A DNA stretch of 64,000 nt from Pseudomonas palleroniana. Its GTDB lineage: Bacteria > Pseudomonadota > Gammaproteobacteria > Pseudomonadales > Pseudomonadaceae. Both the position numbers and the translations under genes were made by a program. Where the stretch lies: the NCBI RefSeq assembly GCF_003031675.1, contig NZ_PYWX01000029.1, positions 248,001 through 312,000 on the forward strand. The letters run 5' to 3'. The notes under the pieces are model-generated. The model was given only the letters and a program-made list of their open reading frames with translations, had not been told where the DNA came from and did not search any database. This document shows positions 28,752 to 37,213 of the stretch, piece by piece (the first letter of the stretch is position 1; each line of letters begins with the position of its first letter).

Positions 28752-29795
28752 ATGGTCAGGCGTTTTCTTCCAGGGTTGCTGGTTGTGCTGCTCAGCGGCT
28801 GTTCCAGTGTGAGTTATTACAGCCAATTGGCCAGCGGCCAGTGGCAACTATTGCGGGCCAGGGAGCCGGTTTCCGAGGTCATCGCAGATCCGTCTCGCCC
28901 ACAGGTATTGCGCGATCACCTCAAGCAAGCGCAGAAGGCGCGGGCCTTTGCCAGCGAACACTTGCACCTGCCTGACAACCGGAGTTACCGGCTGTATGCC
29001 GACATTGGTCGGCCTTATGTAGTCTGGAACGTCTTCGCCACGCCGGAATTTTCTCTCTCGCCCGAGACCCACTGCTTCCCCATCGCCGGCTGCGTGGCTT
29101 ATCGCGGTTACTACAACCAAAGCGCGGCGCGAGGTGAAGCGGCGTCGTTGCGGCAGCGTGGCATGGATGTGTCGATTGGCGGCGTAGAAGCCTATTCGAC
29201 CCTGGGTTGGTTCGATGACCCGATCATGAGCTCCATGATGAACTGGGGTGATGAGCGCCTGGCGACGCTGATCTTCCATGAGCTGGCGCACCAGCGCTTT
29301 TATGTGAAGGACGACACTGAGTTCAATGAGTCCTACGCCAACTTCGTGGAGCAGGAAGGCACCCGTCAATGGCGTGCGGCACGCGGTCTGGCGCCGTTGG
29401 GTGATGCGGCGTTGTTGCAACGTGATCAATTTATCCGGCTGATCCTCGACACCCGCAAACGCCTGGAAAAACTCTACGCCCAGCCATTGGCCGCGGACGT
29501 GATGCGCCAGGCCAAGGCGGCGGAATTCGAGCGCTTGCGCAGTGAGTACCGGCGGATGCGCGACAGCCAGTGGGGTGGCGATAAGCGGTATGACGGGTGG
29601 ATCAACCAGCCGATGAACAACGCGCGGCTATTGCCGTTCGGGCTGTATGACCAGTGGGTGCCTGCGTTTGCCGCGTTGTTCAGGCAGCAAGGTGGGGATT
29701 GGGTGAAGTTCTTTGCGGCGGTGGAAAAGCTGGGCGGGTTGCCGGTGGCGCAGCGCAAGGCGGCGTTGAAGCAGTTGGAGGGTGCTGGCCTCTAG
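28752..29795 (+). CDS. Zinc aminopeptidase-like lipoprotein (PF10023 type)
   Basis: This 347-residue predicted lipoprotein has a signal peptide and lipobox LVVLLSGCSS (Cys near residue 17). The zinc-metallopeptidase motif HELAHQ (HExxH) lies near residue 176, with a Glu-containing NESYANFVEQEGT about 19 residues later. It matches the putative aminopeptidase family found in many gamma-proteobacteria. The peptide substrate is unknown. The frame is open upstream, but the ATG at 28752 (MVRRFLPGLLVVLL) creates the signal peptide. Confidence 0.85.
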   Translation: MVRRFLPGLLVVLLSGCSSVSYYSQLASGQWQLLRAREPVSEVIADPSRPQVLRDHLKQAQKARAFASEHLHLPDNRSYRLYADIGRPYVVWNVFATPEFSLSPETHCFPIAGCVAYRGYYNQSAARGEAASLRQRGMDVSIGGVEAYSTLGWFDDPIMSSMMNWGDERLATLIFHELAHQRFYVKDDTEFNESYANFVEQEGTRQWRAARGLAPLGDAALLQRDQFIRLILDTRKRLEKLYAQPLAADVMRQAKAAEFERLRSEYRRMRDSQWGGDKRYDGWINQPMNNARLLPFGLYDQWVPAFAALFRQQGGDWVKFFAAVEKLGGLPVAQRKAALKQLEGAGL

Positions 29796-29799
29796 GGTC

Positions 29800-29872
29800 C
29801 TATCGGGAGCAAGCCCCCTCCCACATTTTCACTGTGTACGCTCGGTGCGACGATTCGACTTGCTCCCGATAG
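29800..29872. repeat. Partial REP pair
   Basis: A full left unit (ctatcgggagcaagcccc, 29800-29825) and a truncated right unit (cttgctcccgatag, 29859-29872) surround a 33-base spacer. It ends 5 bases before the stop of the convergent HAD gene. Confidence 0.8.
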
Positions 29873-29877
29873 CGCCC

Positions 29878-30537
29878 TCAAGGGCGCCGCATAAACGCCT
29901 GATGCATCTGATCCAGCGTTTCAAAATGCCAAGTCGGCTTCTCGGCATTCAGCTCTTCAAAACTGCCAAACCCATACCCTACCGCCGCCGAATCCAGCCC
30001 ATTGCTTCGTGCACCGATCAGGTCATGCTTGCGATCCCCAATCATCAAGGTGGTGGCCGGGTCCAACTGCTCTTCGTGCATCAAGTGAGCGATCAGCTCG
30101 ACCTTGTTGGTGCGCGTACCATCCAGCTCGCTGCCGTAGATCACCTTGAAGTGCCGGGCAAAGTCGAAATGCCGCGCGATCTCGCGGGCAAATACCCACG
30201 GCTTGGAGGTCGCCACATATAGCTGGCGGCCTTGGTCGTTCAGCGCTTCGAGCAAGGGCATCACGCCGTCGAACACGCGGTTCTCATAGAGCCCGGTGAC
30301 CTTGAAGCGCTCGCGGTAGAAGTTCACCGCTTCCCACGCCTTGGCTTCATCGAAACCGTAGTACTGCATGAACGCTTGCAGCAGCGGCGGGCCGATGAAG
30401 TGTTCCAGCTTGGCCAGGTCCGGCTCATCAATGCCGAGCTTGCCGAGGGCGTACTGGATCGAGCGGGTGATGCCCTCGCGCGGGTCGGTGAGGGTGCCAT
30501 CCAGGTCGAACAGTACGGTGGGGTAATGCAAGGTCAT
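29878..30537 (-). CDS. HAD-superfamily phosphatase (Gph/PGP-like)
   Basis: This 219-residue HAD hydrolase has motif I DLDGTLTDPREG (residues 11-22), motif II ATSKPW (near 109), Lys motif III in the TNKVELI area, and motif IV GDRKHDLIGA (near 167). It resembles phosphoglycolate phosphatases and 5'-nucleotidase-like YjjG proteins. The substrate cannot be set from sequence. It overlaps the upstream gamma carbonic anhydrase gene by 4 bases (ATGA at 30534-30537), so the two are translationally coupled. Confidence 0.9.
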   Translation of the reverse strand: MTLHYPTVLFDLDGTLTDPREGITRSIQYALGKLGIDEPDLAKLEHFIGPPLLQAFMQYYGFDEAKAWEAVNFYRERFKVTGLYENRVFDGVMPLLEALNDQGRQLYVATSKPWVFAREIARHFDFARHFKVIYGSELDGTRTNKVELIAHLMHEEQLDPATTLMIGDRKHDLIGARSNGLDSAAVGYGFGSFEELNAEKPTWHFETLDQMHQAFMRRP

Positions 30538-31076
30538 TGATCGAATCCTTCGGCCAGGTGCAGGTCTTTGAGCTTCACGTAGTTCGCGGCGCTGTAGGTA
30601 AAAAAGGCGCGCTCCTTGTCAGTCAGTGCGCGAACCTGTTTAACCGGGCTGCCCACGTACAGAAAGCCGCTGTCGAGTTTCTTGCCCGGCGGCACCAGGC
30701 TGCCGGCACCGATGATCACGTCATCTTCGACCACGGCACCGTCCATGACGATGCTGCCCATGCCGATCAACACCCGGCTGCCTACGCTGCAGCCGTGCAG
30801 CATGACTTTATGGGCGACCGTCACGTCATCGCCGATCAGCAGTGGAAAACCGTCCGGGTTGAAGGGGCCGGCATGGGTGATATGCAACACGCAGCCGTCC
30901 TGCACGCTGGTGCGCGCACCGATGCGGATACGGTGCATGTCGCCGCGAATCACGGTCAATGGCCATACCGAGCTGTCGGCGCCAATTTCGACATCGCCGA
31001 TCACCACCGCCGAAACATCGACAAACGCCCCGGCGCCCAGGGTTGGCGTGTGGTTCTGATAGCTGCGAAGGGTCAC
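30534..31076 (-). CDS. Gamma carbonic anhydrase family protein
   Basis: This 180-residue left-handed beta-helix trimer protein is built on hexapeptide repeats (e.g. VVIGDVEIGADSSVWPLTVIRGD at residues about 25-47). The metal His residues are visible in VLHITHAG and TVAHKVMLHGC. The start is the GTG at 31074-31076 with agagagagg before it. Without a start here, the longer upstream frame has no family similarity. It is divergent from prlC. Catalysis or a role as metal-binding transferase-like protein is possible. Confidence 0.9.
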   Translation of the reverse strand: MTLRSYQNHTPTLGAGAFVDVSAVVIGDVEIGADSSVWPLTVIRGDMHRIRIGARTSVQDGCVLHITHAGPFNPDGFPLLIGDDVTVAHKVMLHGCSVGSRVLIGMGSIVMDGAVVEDDVIIGAGSLVPPGKKLDSGFLYVGSPVKQVRALTDKERAFFTYSAANYVKLKDLHLAEGFDQ

Positions 31077-31177
31077 GATAGCCTCTCTCTCTTTTGCTGA
31101 TAGCTGCGGTGGGCATTGATTGTAATTAAGATGGCCCCATCTTTGTCTTATCCGTTTCCTCAGCCAAGGTGCCAACC

Positions 31178-33229
31178 GTGAGCGCGAACAACCCACTTCT
31201 GCAGTCCTACGACCTGCCGCCGTTCTCGGCGATCCGTGCCGAGCACGTCCAGCCGGCCATCGAACAGATCCTCGCCGACAACCGTGTCGCCATCGAAGGC
31301 ATCCTGCAAAGCCAGGGTAAAAATCCGACATGGGCCGGGCTGGTCCTGGCGATGGACGAACTGAACGACCGCCTGGGCGCCGCCTGGAGCCCGGTCAGCC
31401 ACCTCAACGCCGTGTGCAACAGCGCCGAACTGCGCGAAGCCTACGAGGCATGTCTGCCCGCGTTGAGCGCCTACTCCACTGAAATGGGCCAGAACCGCGC
31501 ACTGTTCCAGGCTTTCGAAGCCTTGGCCAACAGCCCGGAAGCGGCCGGCTTCGACGTGGCGCAAAAAACTATCCTGGAACATGCCCTGCGTGACTTCCGC
31601 CTGTCGGGTATCGATTTGCCGCCTGAGCAGCAAAAACGTTACGCCGAAGTGCAGAGCAAGCTGTCGGAGCTGGGCAGCAAATTTTCCAACCAGTTGCTGG
31701 ACGCCACCCAGGCCTGGACCAAGCATGTGACCGATGAGGCCCGCCTGGCTGGCCTGACCGACTCGGCCAAGGCACAAATGGCCGCTGCCGCGCAGGCCAA
31801 GGGGCTCGACGGTTGGCTGATCACCCTGGAGTTCCCGAGCTACTACGCGGTGATGACCTACGCCCAGGACCGCGCCCTGCGCGAAGAAGTCTACGCGGCC
31901 TATTGCACACGTGCGTCGGACCAAGGCCCGAATGCCGGTCAGAACGATAACGGGCCGGTGATGGAACAGATCCTCGACCTGCGTCAGGAGCTTGCTCAAC
32001 TGCTGGGCTACGCCTCTTTCTCGGAACTGAGCCTGGCCACCAAGATGGCCGAGTCCAGTGACCAGGTGCTGAGTTTCTTGCGTGACCTGGCCAAGCGCAG
32101 CAAGCCGTTTGCCGCCCAGGACCTGCAACAGCTCAAGGCTTACGCCGCCGAACAAGGCTGCGCCGACTTGCAAAGCTGGGACAGCGGTTTCTACGGTGAA
32201 AAACTCCGAGAGCAGCGCTACAGCGTGTCCCAGGAGGCCCTGCGCGCCTACTTCCCGATCGACAAAGTGTTGAGCGGGTTGTTCGCCATTGTGCAGCGTC
32301 TGTACGGCATCGAGATCGCCGAGCAAAAAGGTTTCGATACTTGGCATCCGGACGTGCGTCTGTTTGAAATCAAGGAAAACGGCCAGCATGTCGGCCGCTT
32401 CTTCTTCGACCTGTACGCCCGCGCCAACAAGCGTGGCGGTGCCTGGATGGACGGCGCCCGCGACCGCCGCCGCACGATCGACGGCGTGCTGCAAAGCCCG
32501 GTGGCTAATCTGGTGTGCAATTTCACCCCGGCCGACAGCGGCAAGCCTGCGCTGCTGACCCACGACGAAGTGACCACCTTGTTCCACGAGTTCGGCCACG
32601 GCCTGCACCACCTGCTGACCCGCGTTGAGCATGCGGGCGTGTCCGGTATCAACGGTGTGGCCTGGGATGCGGTGGAGTTGCCGAGCCAGTTCATGGAGAA
32701 CTGGTGCTGGGAGCCGGAAGGCCTGGCATTGATCTCCGGTCACTATGAAACCGGTGAGCCGCTGCCGCAGGACTTGCTGGAGAAAATGCTCGCGGCGAAG
32801 AACTTCCAGTCGGGCCTGATGATGGTGCGCCAGTTGGAATTCTCGCTGTTTGACTTCGAACTGCACGCCACTCACGGCGATGGCCGCACGGTCGCGCAGG
32901 TGCTCGAGGGCGTGCGTGATGAGGTTTCGGTGATGCGCCCGCCGGCCTACAACCGCTTCCCCAACAGCTTCGCGCATATCTTCGCGGGTGGTTACGCGGC
33001 GGGTTATTACAGCTACAAGTGGGCCGAAGTGCTGTCGGCGGATGCCTTCTCCAAATTCGAAGAAGACGGCGTGCTCAATCCCGAGACTGGCCGTGCCTTC
33101 CGTGAGGCGATCCTGGCCCGTGGCGGTTCCCAGGAACCGATGGTGCTGTTCGTCGATTTCCGCGGACGCGTGCCGTCGATTGACGCACTCTTGCGCCACA
33201 GCGGCCTGAGTGAGGACGCGGCAGCATGA
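31178..33229 (+). CDS. prlC: Oligopeptidase A
   Basis: This 683-residue M3-family zinc metallopeptidase degrades signal peptides and short peptides in the cytoplasm. The zinc motif HEFGHGLHHLL lies near residue 470 and is followed by the downstream Glu in DAVELPSQFMENW. Start choice: GTG at 31178 gives MSANNPLLQSYDLPP, the family start. An in-frame GTG at 31169 adds three residues. The last codons overlap the following zinc-ribbon gene (ATGA at 33226-33229). Confidence 0.96.
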   Translation: MSANNPLLQSYDLPPFSAIRAEHVQPAIEQILADNRVAIEGILQSQGKNPTWAGLVLAMDELNDRLGAAWSPVSHLNAVCNSAELREAYEACLPALSAYSTEMGQNRALFQAFEALANSPEAAGFDVAQKTILEHALRDFRLSGIDLPPEQQKRYAEVQSKLSELGSKFSNQLLDATQAWTKHVTDEARLAGLTDSAKAQMAAAAQAKGLDGWLITLEFPSYYAVMTYAQDRALREEVYAAYCTRASDQGPNAGQNDNGPVMEQILDLRQELAQLLGYASFSELSLATKMAESSDQVLSFLRDLAKRSKPFAAQDLQQLKAYAAEQGCADLQSWDSGFYGEKLREQRYSVSQEALRAYFPIDKVLSGLFAIVQRLYGIEIAEQKGFDTWHPDVRLFEIKENGQHVGRFFFDLYARANKRGGAWMDGARDRRRTIDGVLQSPVANLVCNFTPADSGKPALLTHDEVTTLFHEFGHGLHHLLTRVEHAGVSGINGVAWDAVELPSQFMENWCWEPEGLALISGHYETGEPLPQDLLEKMLAAKNFQSGLMMVRQLEFSLFDFELHATHGDGRTVAQVLEGVRDEVSVMRPPAYNRFPNSFAHIFAGGYAAGYYSYKWAEVLSADAFSKFEEDGVLNPETGRAFREAILARGGSQEPMVLFVDFRGRVPSIDALLRHSGLSEDAAA

Positions 33230-33498
33230 GTGAAGGGCCTGTGATTACCAAAAAGCAATTTATCGCCGGGGCGGTCTGCCCGGCGTGCAGCGAGCCGGAC
33301 AAGCTGAAGATGTGGACCGAGGACAGCGTGCCACATCGTGAATGCGTGGCCTGCGGCTATACCGATACGCTCAATGATCAAGGGCTGTCGGTGCCCAGGG
33401 AGTTGGGCACGCGGGTCAATACATCGGCGTTGAAAGCGCCTGACCCGAAGGTGCAGGCGGTACAGTTTTTTCCTAATCCGAAGCTGAAAAAAGACTAA
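33226..33498 (+). CDS. YheV-family putative zinc-ribbon protein
   Basis: This 90-residue protein starts with a four-Cys zinc ribbon, CPAC (near residue 18) and CVAC (near 40), then a disordered C-terminal tail. It matches the short YheV family, whose role is unknown. Its start ATG overlaps the prlC stop by 4 bases, so expression is coupled to oligopeptidase A. Confidence 0.85.
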   Translation: MSEGPVITKKQFIAGAVCPACSEPDKLKMWTEDSVPHRECVACGYTDTLNDQGLSVPRELGTRVNTSALKAPDPKVQAVQFFPNPKLKKD

Positions 33499-33522
33499 AA
33501 AAAAGCGGGGCACCCAGTGCCC
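33497..33522 (-). terminator. Hairpin with T-run on the minus strand
   Basis: The stem gggcac/gtgccc (33508-33513 with 33517-33522) has a 3-base loop and an A-run on its left, which is a T-run on the minus strand. It fits a terminator for the phosphatase transcript coming from 33745, and less so for prlC. Confidence 0.5.
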
Positions 33523-33561
33523 TGATGCCAGTCAGTTAAAAGAACCTGCCGCAACCAGACC

Positions 33562-33696
33562 CTGTAGTGAGCGGGCTTGTCCCGCGCTGGGTGGCAAAGC
33601 CGCCCCAACAAAGACGCCGCGGTATTTCAGGGGACCAAGGTGCCTGGGTTTGGGGCGGCTGCGCCACCCAGCGCGGGACAAGCCCGCTCACTACAG
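33562..33696. repeat. Long inverted repeat (46-base arms), second REP family
   Basis: Left arm 33562-33607 and right arm 33651-33696 are reverse complements with only about two mismatches and a 43-base spacer. The arm (starting ctgtagtgagcgggcttgtc) is unlike the tgtgggaggggg type elsewhere, so it is a different repeat family. It fills the gap between the zinc-ribbon gene and the phosphatase gene. Confidence 0.9.
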
Positions 33697-33744
33697 ATCA
33701 TGTGTTCTACAGCCCGCTTTTTTTTGCGGCTCAATGGCGTGTAG

Positions 33745-34401
33745 TCAGAGCTTTTTCTCGTCGCTTTGCGACGTGGTAATCCAGCTTTTCATCGAGCACA
33801 GGGCGAAGGCGCTGGTGCTGCAATCGCCATTGGCCAAGGCGGTGCGCAATTTGTCGATATCGGCTTTCATCATGTAGCGAACGCCGTCCTTGAAGCCATT
33901 GCTGGTGCCGAAGCCACCCAGGGTCATTTCGTTCAGCGCCTCTTCCTTGCTCCACCCCTGCACGACCACGCGATACATCGCTGCCATCAGGCCGGTGCGG
34001 TCAGAGCCGTGTTTGCAGTGCATCAACACCGGGCCGTTGGCCTGGGCCTGCTGAATGGCGCGCAGGGCCGCGAGCACGTCGGTGTCGTCGACATGGTTGG
34101 TGCGATAGGTCAGTTGAACCTGTTTGATATCCGTCGATTTCAGCCAGCTGGCGTCCGATTCCGGCAGGAAATTGATGACCGTACCTATCTTGAGTTTTTC
34201 CAGCACAGGTACTGCACTGCTGTCCGGCAACGCGCTGCGATAGAGCGTAGGCGTCATCTGGTGCAGGTTGAATTGGTCGCCCACGGGCTGGGCCCATTCC
34301 GGCGAGCGCGTCGACGGGGCATCCTCGGCTTGAGCGTGAACGCTTGCGAACAGTGCCATGAACACCAGGCCGAAGGCGGGCAGCAATCGAATCTTGAACA
34401 T
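33745..34401 (-). CDS. Periplasmic dual-specificity/tyrosine phosphatase (TpbA-like)
   Basis: This 218-residue protein has a signal peptide (FGLVFMALFASVHAQA). The phosphatase signature HCKHGSDRTG has Cys129 and Arg135 (HCX5R), and VDDTDV (Asp105/106) supplies the likely general acid. The size, export signal and signature resemble TpbA of P. aeruginosa, a periplasmic phosphatase that controls the diguanylate cyclase TpbB. No cyclase gene is adjacent here, so that role is only a suggestion. It is divergent from the gluconate dehydrogenase operon. Confidence 0.85.
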   Translation of the reverse strand: MFKIRLLPAFGLVFMALFASVHAQAEDAPSTRSPEWAQPVGDQFNLHQMTPTLYRSALPDSSAVPVLEKLKIGTVINFLPESDASWLKSTDIKQVQLTYRTNHVDDTDVLAALRAIQQAQANGPVLMHCKHGSDRTGLMAAMYRVVVQGWSKEEALNEMTLGGFGTSNGFKDGVRYMMKADIDKLRTALANGDCSTSAFALCSMKSWITTSQSDEKKL

Positions 34402-34667
34402 GCGCTATGTAACCGAATAGGGAAATGGCTGATGGGCCACAGATTCGCCTACAGGCGGTCAACAGGGCGTGAGGCCCTCGTCAAAGAATTGTGAACAGTC
34501 GGTACTGATCTGCTGTTTTTTTGCAGCTCAGTTGACTATTCCAAATCCTTAGGCTGCTATCATTTGTAACTATTGGTTGCCAGGATGTTTCATGCCTGTG
34601 AATCCATGCCTTCACGCTGCTCCCAGAAGTGGCGGATAAACCCGTGACCCCATGATGAGGTGCCCCC

Positions 34668-35420
34668 ATGTCTGATCAAGATCAAGACAACCCGCGGCGC
34701 GACTTTTTGCGCAAATCCTTGACCTTGATCCCGGTGGTCACGGTTGCCAGCACCAGCCTTGGCGGTTCAATGCTGATGGCCACGCCGGAGCCTGCCCAGG
34801 CGGCACCGGCCAAGGTGCCTGCGAGCGATAAAGCCTACGAGCCGAGTTATTTCACCGCTGAAGAATGGGCGTTTATCAACGCTGCCGTCGCCCGACTGAT
34901 TCCCGCCGATGCCCAGGGCCCTGGCGCATTGGAAGCGGGAGCCCCGGAATATATCGACCGTCAGATGAACACGCCTTACGCCAGTGGCGCGCTGTGGTTC
35001 ATGCAAGGCCCGTTCAATGCCGATGCAGCTCCCGAGATGGGCTGGCAGAGCAAATTGGTGCCCAAGGAGATCTACCGCCTGGGTATCGCCGCGACGGATG
35101 CATGGTCGAAAGCGTTCAACGGTAAAGTTTTTGCTGCGCAAGACAGCGCTACCCAGGATGACATGCTGCGTCGTCTTGAGGTGGGCGGTAGTGAAGTGAG
35201 TGCACATTTTGAAGCGGTGCCGGCGAAGATGTTCTTCAACCTGCTGCTGCAAAACACCAAGGAAGGTTTCTTTTGCGACCCGATCCACGGGGGCAACAAA
35301 GGTATGGTCGGCTGGACCATGATCGGCTTCCCCGGCGCCCGCGCCGATTTCATGGATTGGGTGGAACGCAACGAGCAATACCCCTTCCCGGCTGTTTCCA
35401 TCCGCGGCGAGAGGGCATAA
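34668..35420 (+). CDS. Gluconate 2-dehydrogenase, small (gamma, subunit 3) chain
   Basis: This 250-residue small subunit of the membrane-bound FAD-gluconate dehydrogenase has a twin-arginine export signal (RRDFLRKSL at residues 10-18, then a hydrophobic stretch to about residue 45, PAQA cleavage). The mature domain (FTAEEWAFINAAVARLIPAD; GFFCDPIHGGNKGMVGWTMIGFPGA) is the gluconate dehydrogenase subunit 3 family. It probably escorts the leaderless FAD subunit through Tat as a hitchhiker. It is the first gene of three, with the FAD subunit starting 2 bases after its stop. Confidence 0.92.
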   Translation: MSDQDQDNPRRDFLRKSLTLIPVVTVASTSLGGSMLMATPEPAQAAPAKVPASDKAYEPSYFTAEEWAFINAAVARLIPADAQGPGALEAGAPEYIDRQMNTPYASGALWFMQGPFNADAAPEMGWQSKLVPKEIYRLGIAATDAWSKAFNGKVFAAQDSATQDDMLRRLEVGGSEVSAHFEAVPAKMFFNLLLQNTKEGFFCDPIHGGNKGMVGWTMIGFPGARADFMDWVERNEQYPFPAVSIRGERA

Positions 35421-35422
35421 AC

Positions 35423-37207
35423 GTGGCGACCATCATGAAGAAAGTGGATGCGGTGATCGTAGGCTTTGGCTGGACCGGCGCGATCATGGCCAAGGAGCTG
35501 ACGGAGGCCGGCCTCAACGTGGTAGCGCTGGAGCGCGGCCCGATGCAGGACACTTACCCGGACGGCAACTATCCCCAGGTCATCGACGAACTGACCTACA
35601 GCGTGCGTAAAAAACTCTTTCAGGACATCTCCAAGGAGACGGTGACCATTCGCCACAGTGTGAATGATGTCGCCCTGCCTAACCGTCAGCTGGGTGCGTT
35701 CCTGCCGGGCAATGGCGTAGGTGGTGCGGGTTTGCACTGGTCGGGGGTGCATTTTCGCGTCGACCCGATCGAGCTGCGCATGCGCAGCCACTATGAAGAG
35801 CGCTACGGCAAGAATTTCATTCCCAAAGACATGACCATCCAGGACTTCGGCGTCAGCTATGAAGAACTGGAGCCGTTTTTCGACTACGCGGAAAAAGTCT
35901 TCGGCACCTCCGGCCAGGCCTGGACCGTCAAAGGCCAGTTGGTGGGTGAAGGCCGTGGCGGCAACCCGTATGCGCCGGACCGCTCCAACCCGTTCCCGTT
36001 GGAGGCGCAAAAAAATACCGTTTCCGCTCAGCTGTTTCAGAAAGCCGCTACCGAGGTCGGTTACAAGCCTTACAACCTGCCATCGGCCAATACGTCGGGG
36101 CCGTACACCAACCCCTACGGCGCGCAGATGGGGCCGTGCAACTTCTGCGGTTTCTGCAGCGGTTACGTGTGCTACATGTACTCCAAGGCCTCGCCGAACG
36201 TAAACATCCTGCCGGCTCTGCGCCAAGTGCCGAATTTCGAGCTGCGGCCCAATTCCCACGTGCTCAAGGTCAACCTCGACAGCACCGGGAAAAAAGCCAC
36301 CGGCGTAAGCTACATCGACGCCCAGGGCCGGGAGTGCGAGCAGCCGGCGGATCTGGTGATCCTCGGTGCCTTCCAGTTCCATAACGTGCGCTTGCTGCTC
36401 CTGTCGGGAATCGGCAAACCCTACGACCCGATTACCAATGAGGGCGTGGTGGGCAGGAACTTCGCCTACCAGAACATGGGCACCATCAAAGCCTTCTTCG
36501 ACAAGGACACCCACACCAACAACTTCATCGGTGCGGGCGGCAATGGCGTGGCCATCGACGACTTCAACGCGGACAACTTCGACCATGGGCCACACGGCTT
36601 TGTTGGCGGCTCGCCGATGTGGGTCAACCAGGCGGGTAGCCGGCCGATTGCCGGTACCTCCAACCCACCGGGCACCCCGGCCTGGGGCAGTGCCTGGAAA
36701 CGCGCCACTGCGGATTACTACACCCACCAAGTATCGATGGACGCCCACGGCGCTCATCAATCCTACCGGGGTAACTACCTGGACCTGGACCCGGTGTACC
36801 GCGATGCGTACGGCCAACCGCTGCTGCGGATGACGTTCGACTGGCAGGAAAACGACATCAAGATGAACCGATTCATGATCGAGAAAATGGGCAAGGTCGC
36901 CGAAGCGATGAACCCCAAAGCCATTGCCGTACTCGGTAAAAAGGTCGGGGAGCACTTCAACACGGCGTCCTACCAGACTACCCACCTCAACGGCGGCGCG
37001 ATCATGGGCACCAACCCGAAGACCAGTGCGTTGAACCGCTATCTGCAGAGTTGGGATGTGCACAACGTGTTTGTCCCGGGGGCTTCCGCGTTCCCACAAG
37101 GCTTGGGCTACAACCCTACCGGCCTGGTGGCGGCGTTGACCTATTGGTCGGCGCGGGCGATCCGCGAGCAGTACCTGAAAAACCCCGGCCCGCTGGTACA
37201 GGCATAA
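35423..37207 (+). CDS. Gluconate 2-dehydrogenase, FAD (large) subunit, GMC oxidoreductase
   Basis: This 594-residue GMC-family flavoprotein oxidises D-gluconate to 2-ketogluconate on the periplasmic face. FAD is bound by GFGWTGAIMAKEL at the N-terminus, and the catalytic His/Asn block is near the C-terminus (THLNGGAIMGTN, PGASAFPQGLGYNPTG). The Cys-rich NFCGFCSGYVC segment near residue 240 is typical of this subunit and may hold an iron-sulfur or structural site. The GTG at 35423 is the start, and the frame upstream is noncoding. No own signal peptide is seen, so export depends on the small subunit. Confidence 0.92.
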   Translation: MATIMKKVDAVIVGFGWTGAIMAKELTEAGLNVVALERGPMQDTYPDGNYPQVIDELTYSVRKKLFQDISKETVTIRHSVNDVALPNRQLGAFLPGNGVGGAGLHWSGVHFRVDPIELRMRSHYEERYGKNFIPKDMTIQDFGVSYEELEPFFDYAEKVFGTSGQAWTVKGQLVGEGRGGNPYAPDRSNPFPLEAQKNTVSAQLFQKAATEVGYKPYNLPSANTSGPYTNPYGAQMGPCNFCGFCSGYVCYMYSKASPNVNILPALRQVPNFELRPNSHVLKVNLDSTGKKATGVSYIDAQGRECEQPADLVILGAFQFHNVRLLLLSGIGKPYDPITNEGVVGRNFAYQNMGTIKAFFDKDTHTNNFIGAGGNGVAIDDFNADNFDHGPHGFVGGSPMWVNQAGSRPIAGTSNPPGTPAWGSAWKRATADYYTHQVSMDAHGAHQSYRGNYLDLDPVYRDAYGQPLLRMTFDWQENDIKMNRFMIEKMGKVAEAMNPKAIAVLGKKVGEHFNTASYQTTHLNGGAIMGTNPKTSALNRYLQSWDVHNVFVPGASAFPQGLGYNPTGLVAALTYWSARAIREQYLKNPGPLVQA

Positions 37208-37213
37208 GGAGCG

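Noticed and set aside
28752..29795. Reading the HELAHQ lipoprotein as a beta-lactamase or M48 protease
   Set aside because: The HExxH context and the lack of the M48 membrane helices fit the PF10023 aminopeptidase-like family better.
31160..33199. 679-codon minus-strand frame opposite prlC
   Set aside because: It is the exact mirror of a well-defined M3 peptidase and has no family similarity of its own.
35072..37099. 675-codon minus-strand frame opposite the gluconate dehydrogenase genes
   Set aside because: It spans the junction of two true genes and reads as His/Val/Gly-rich antisense.
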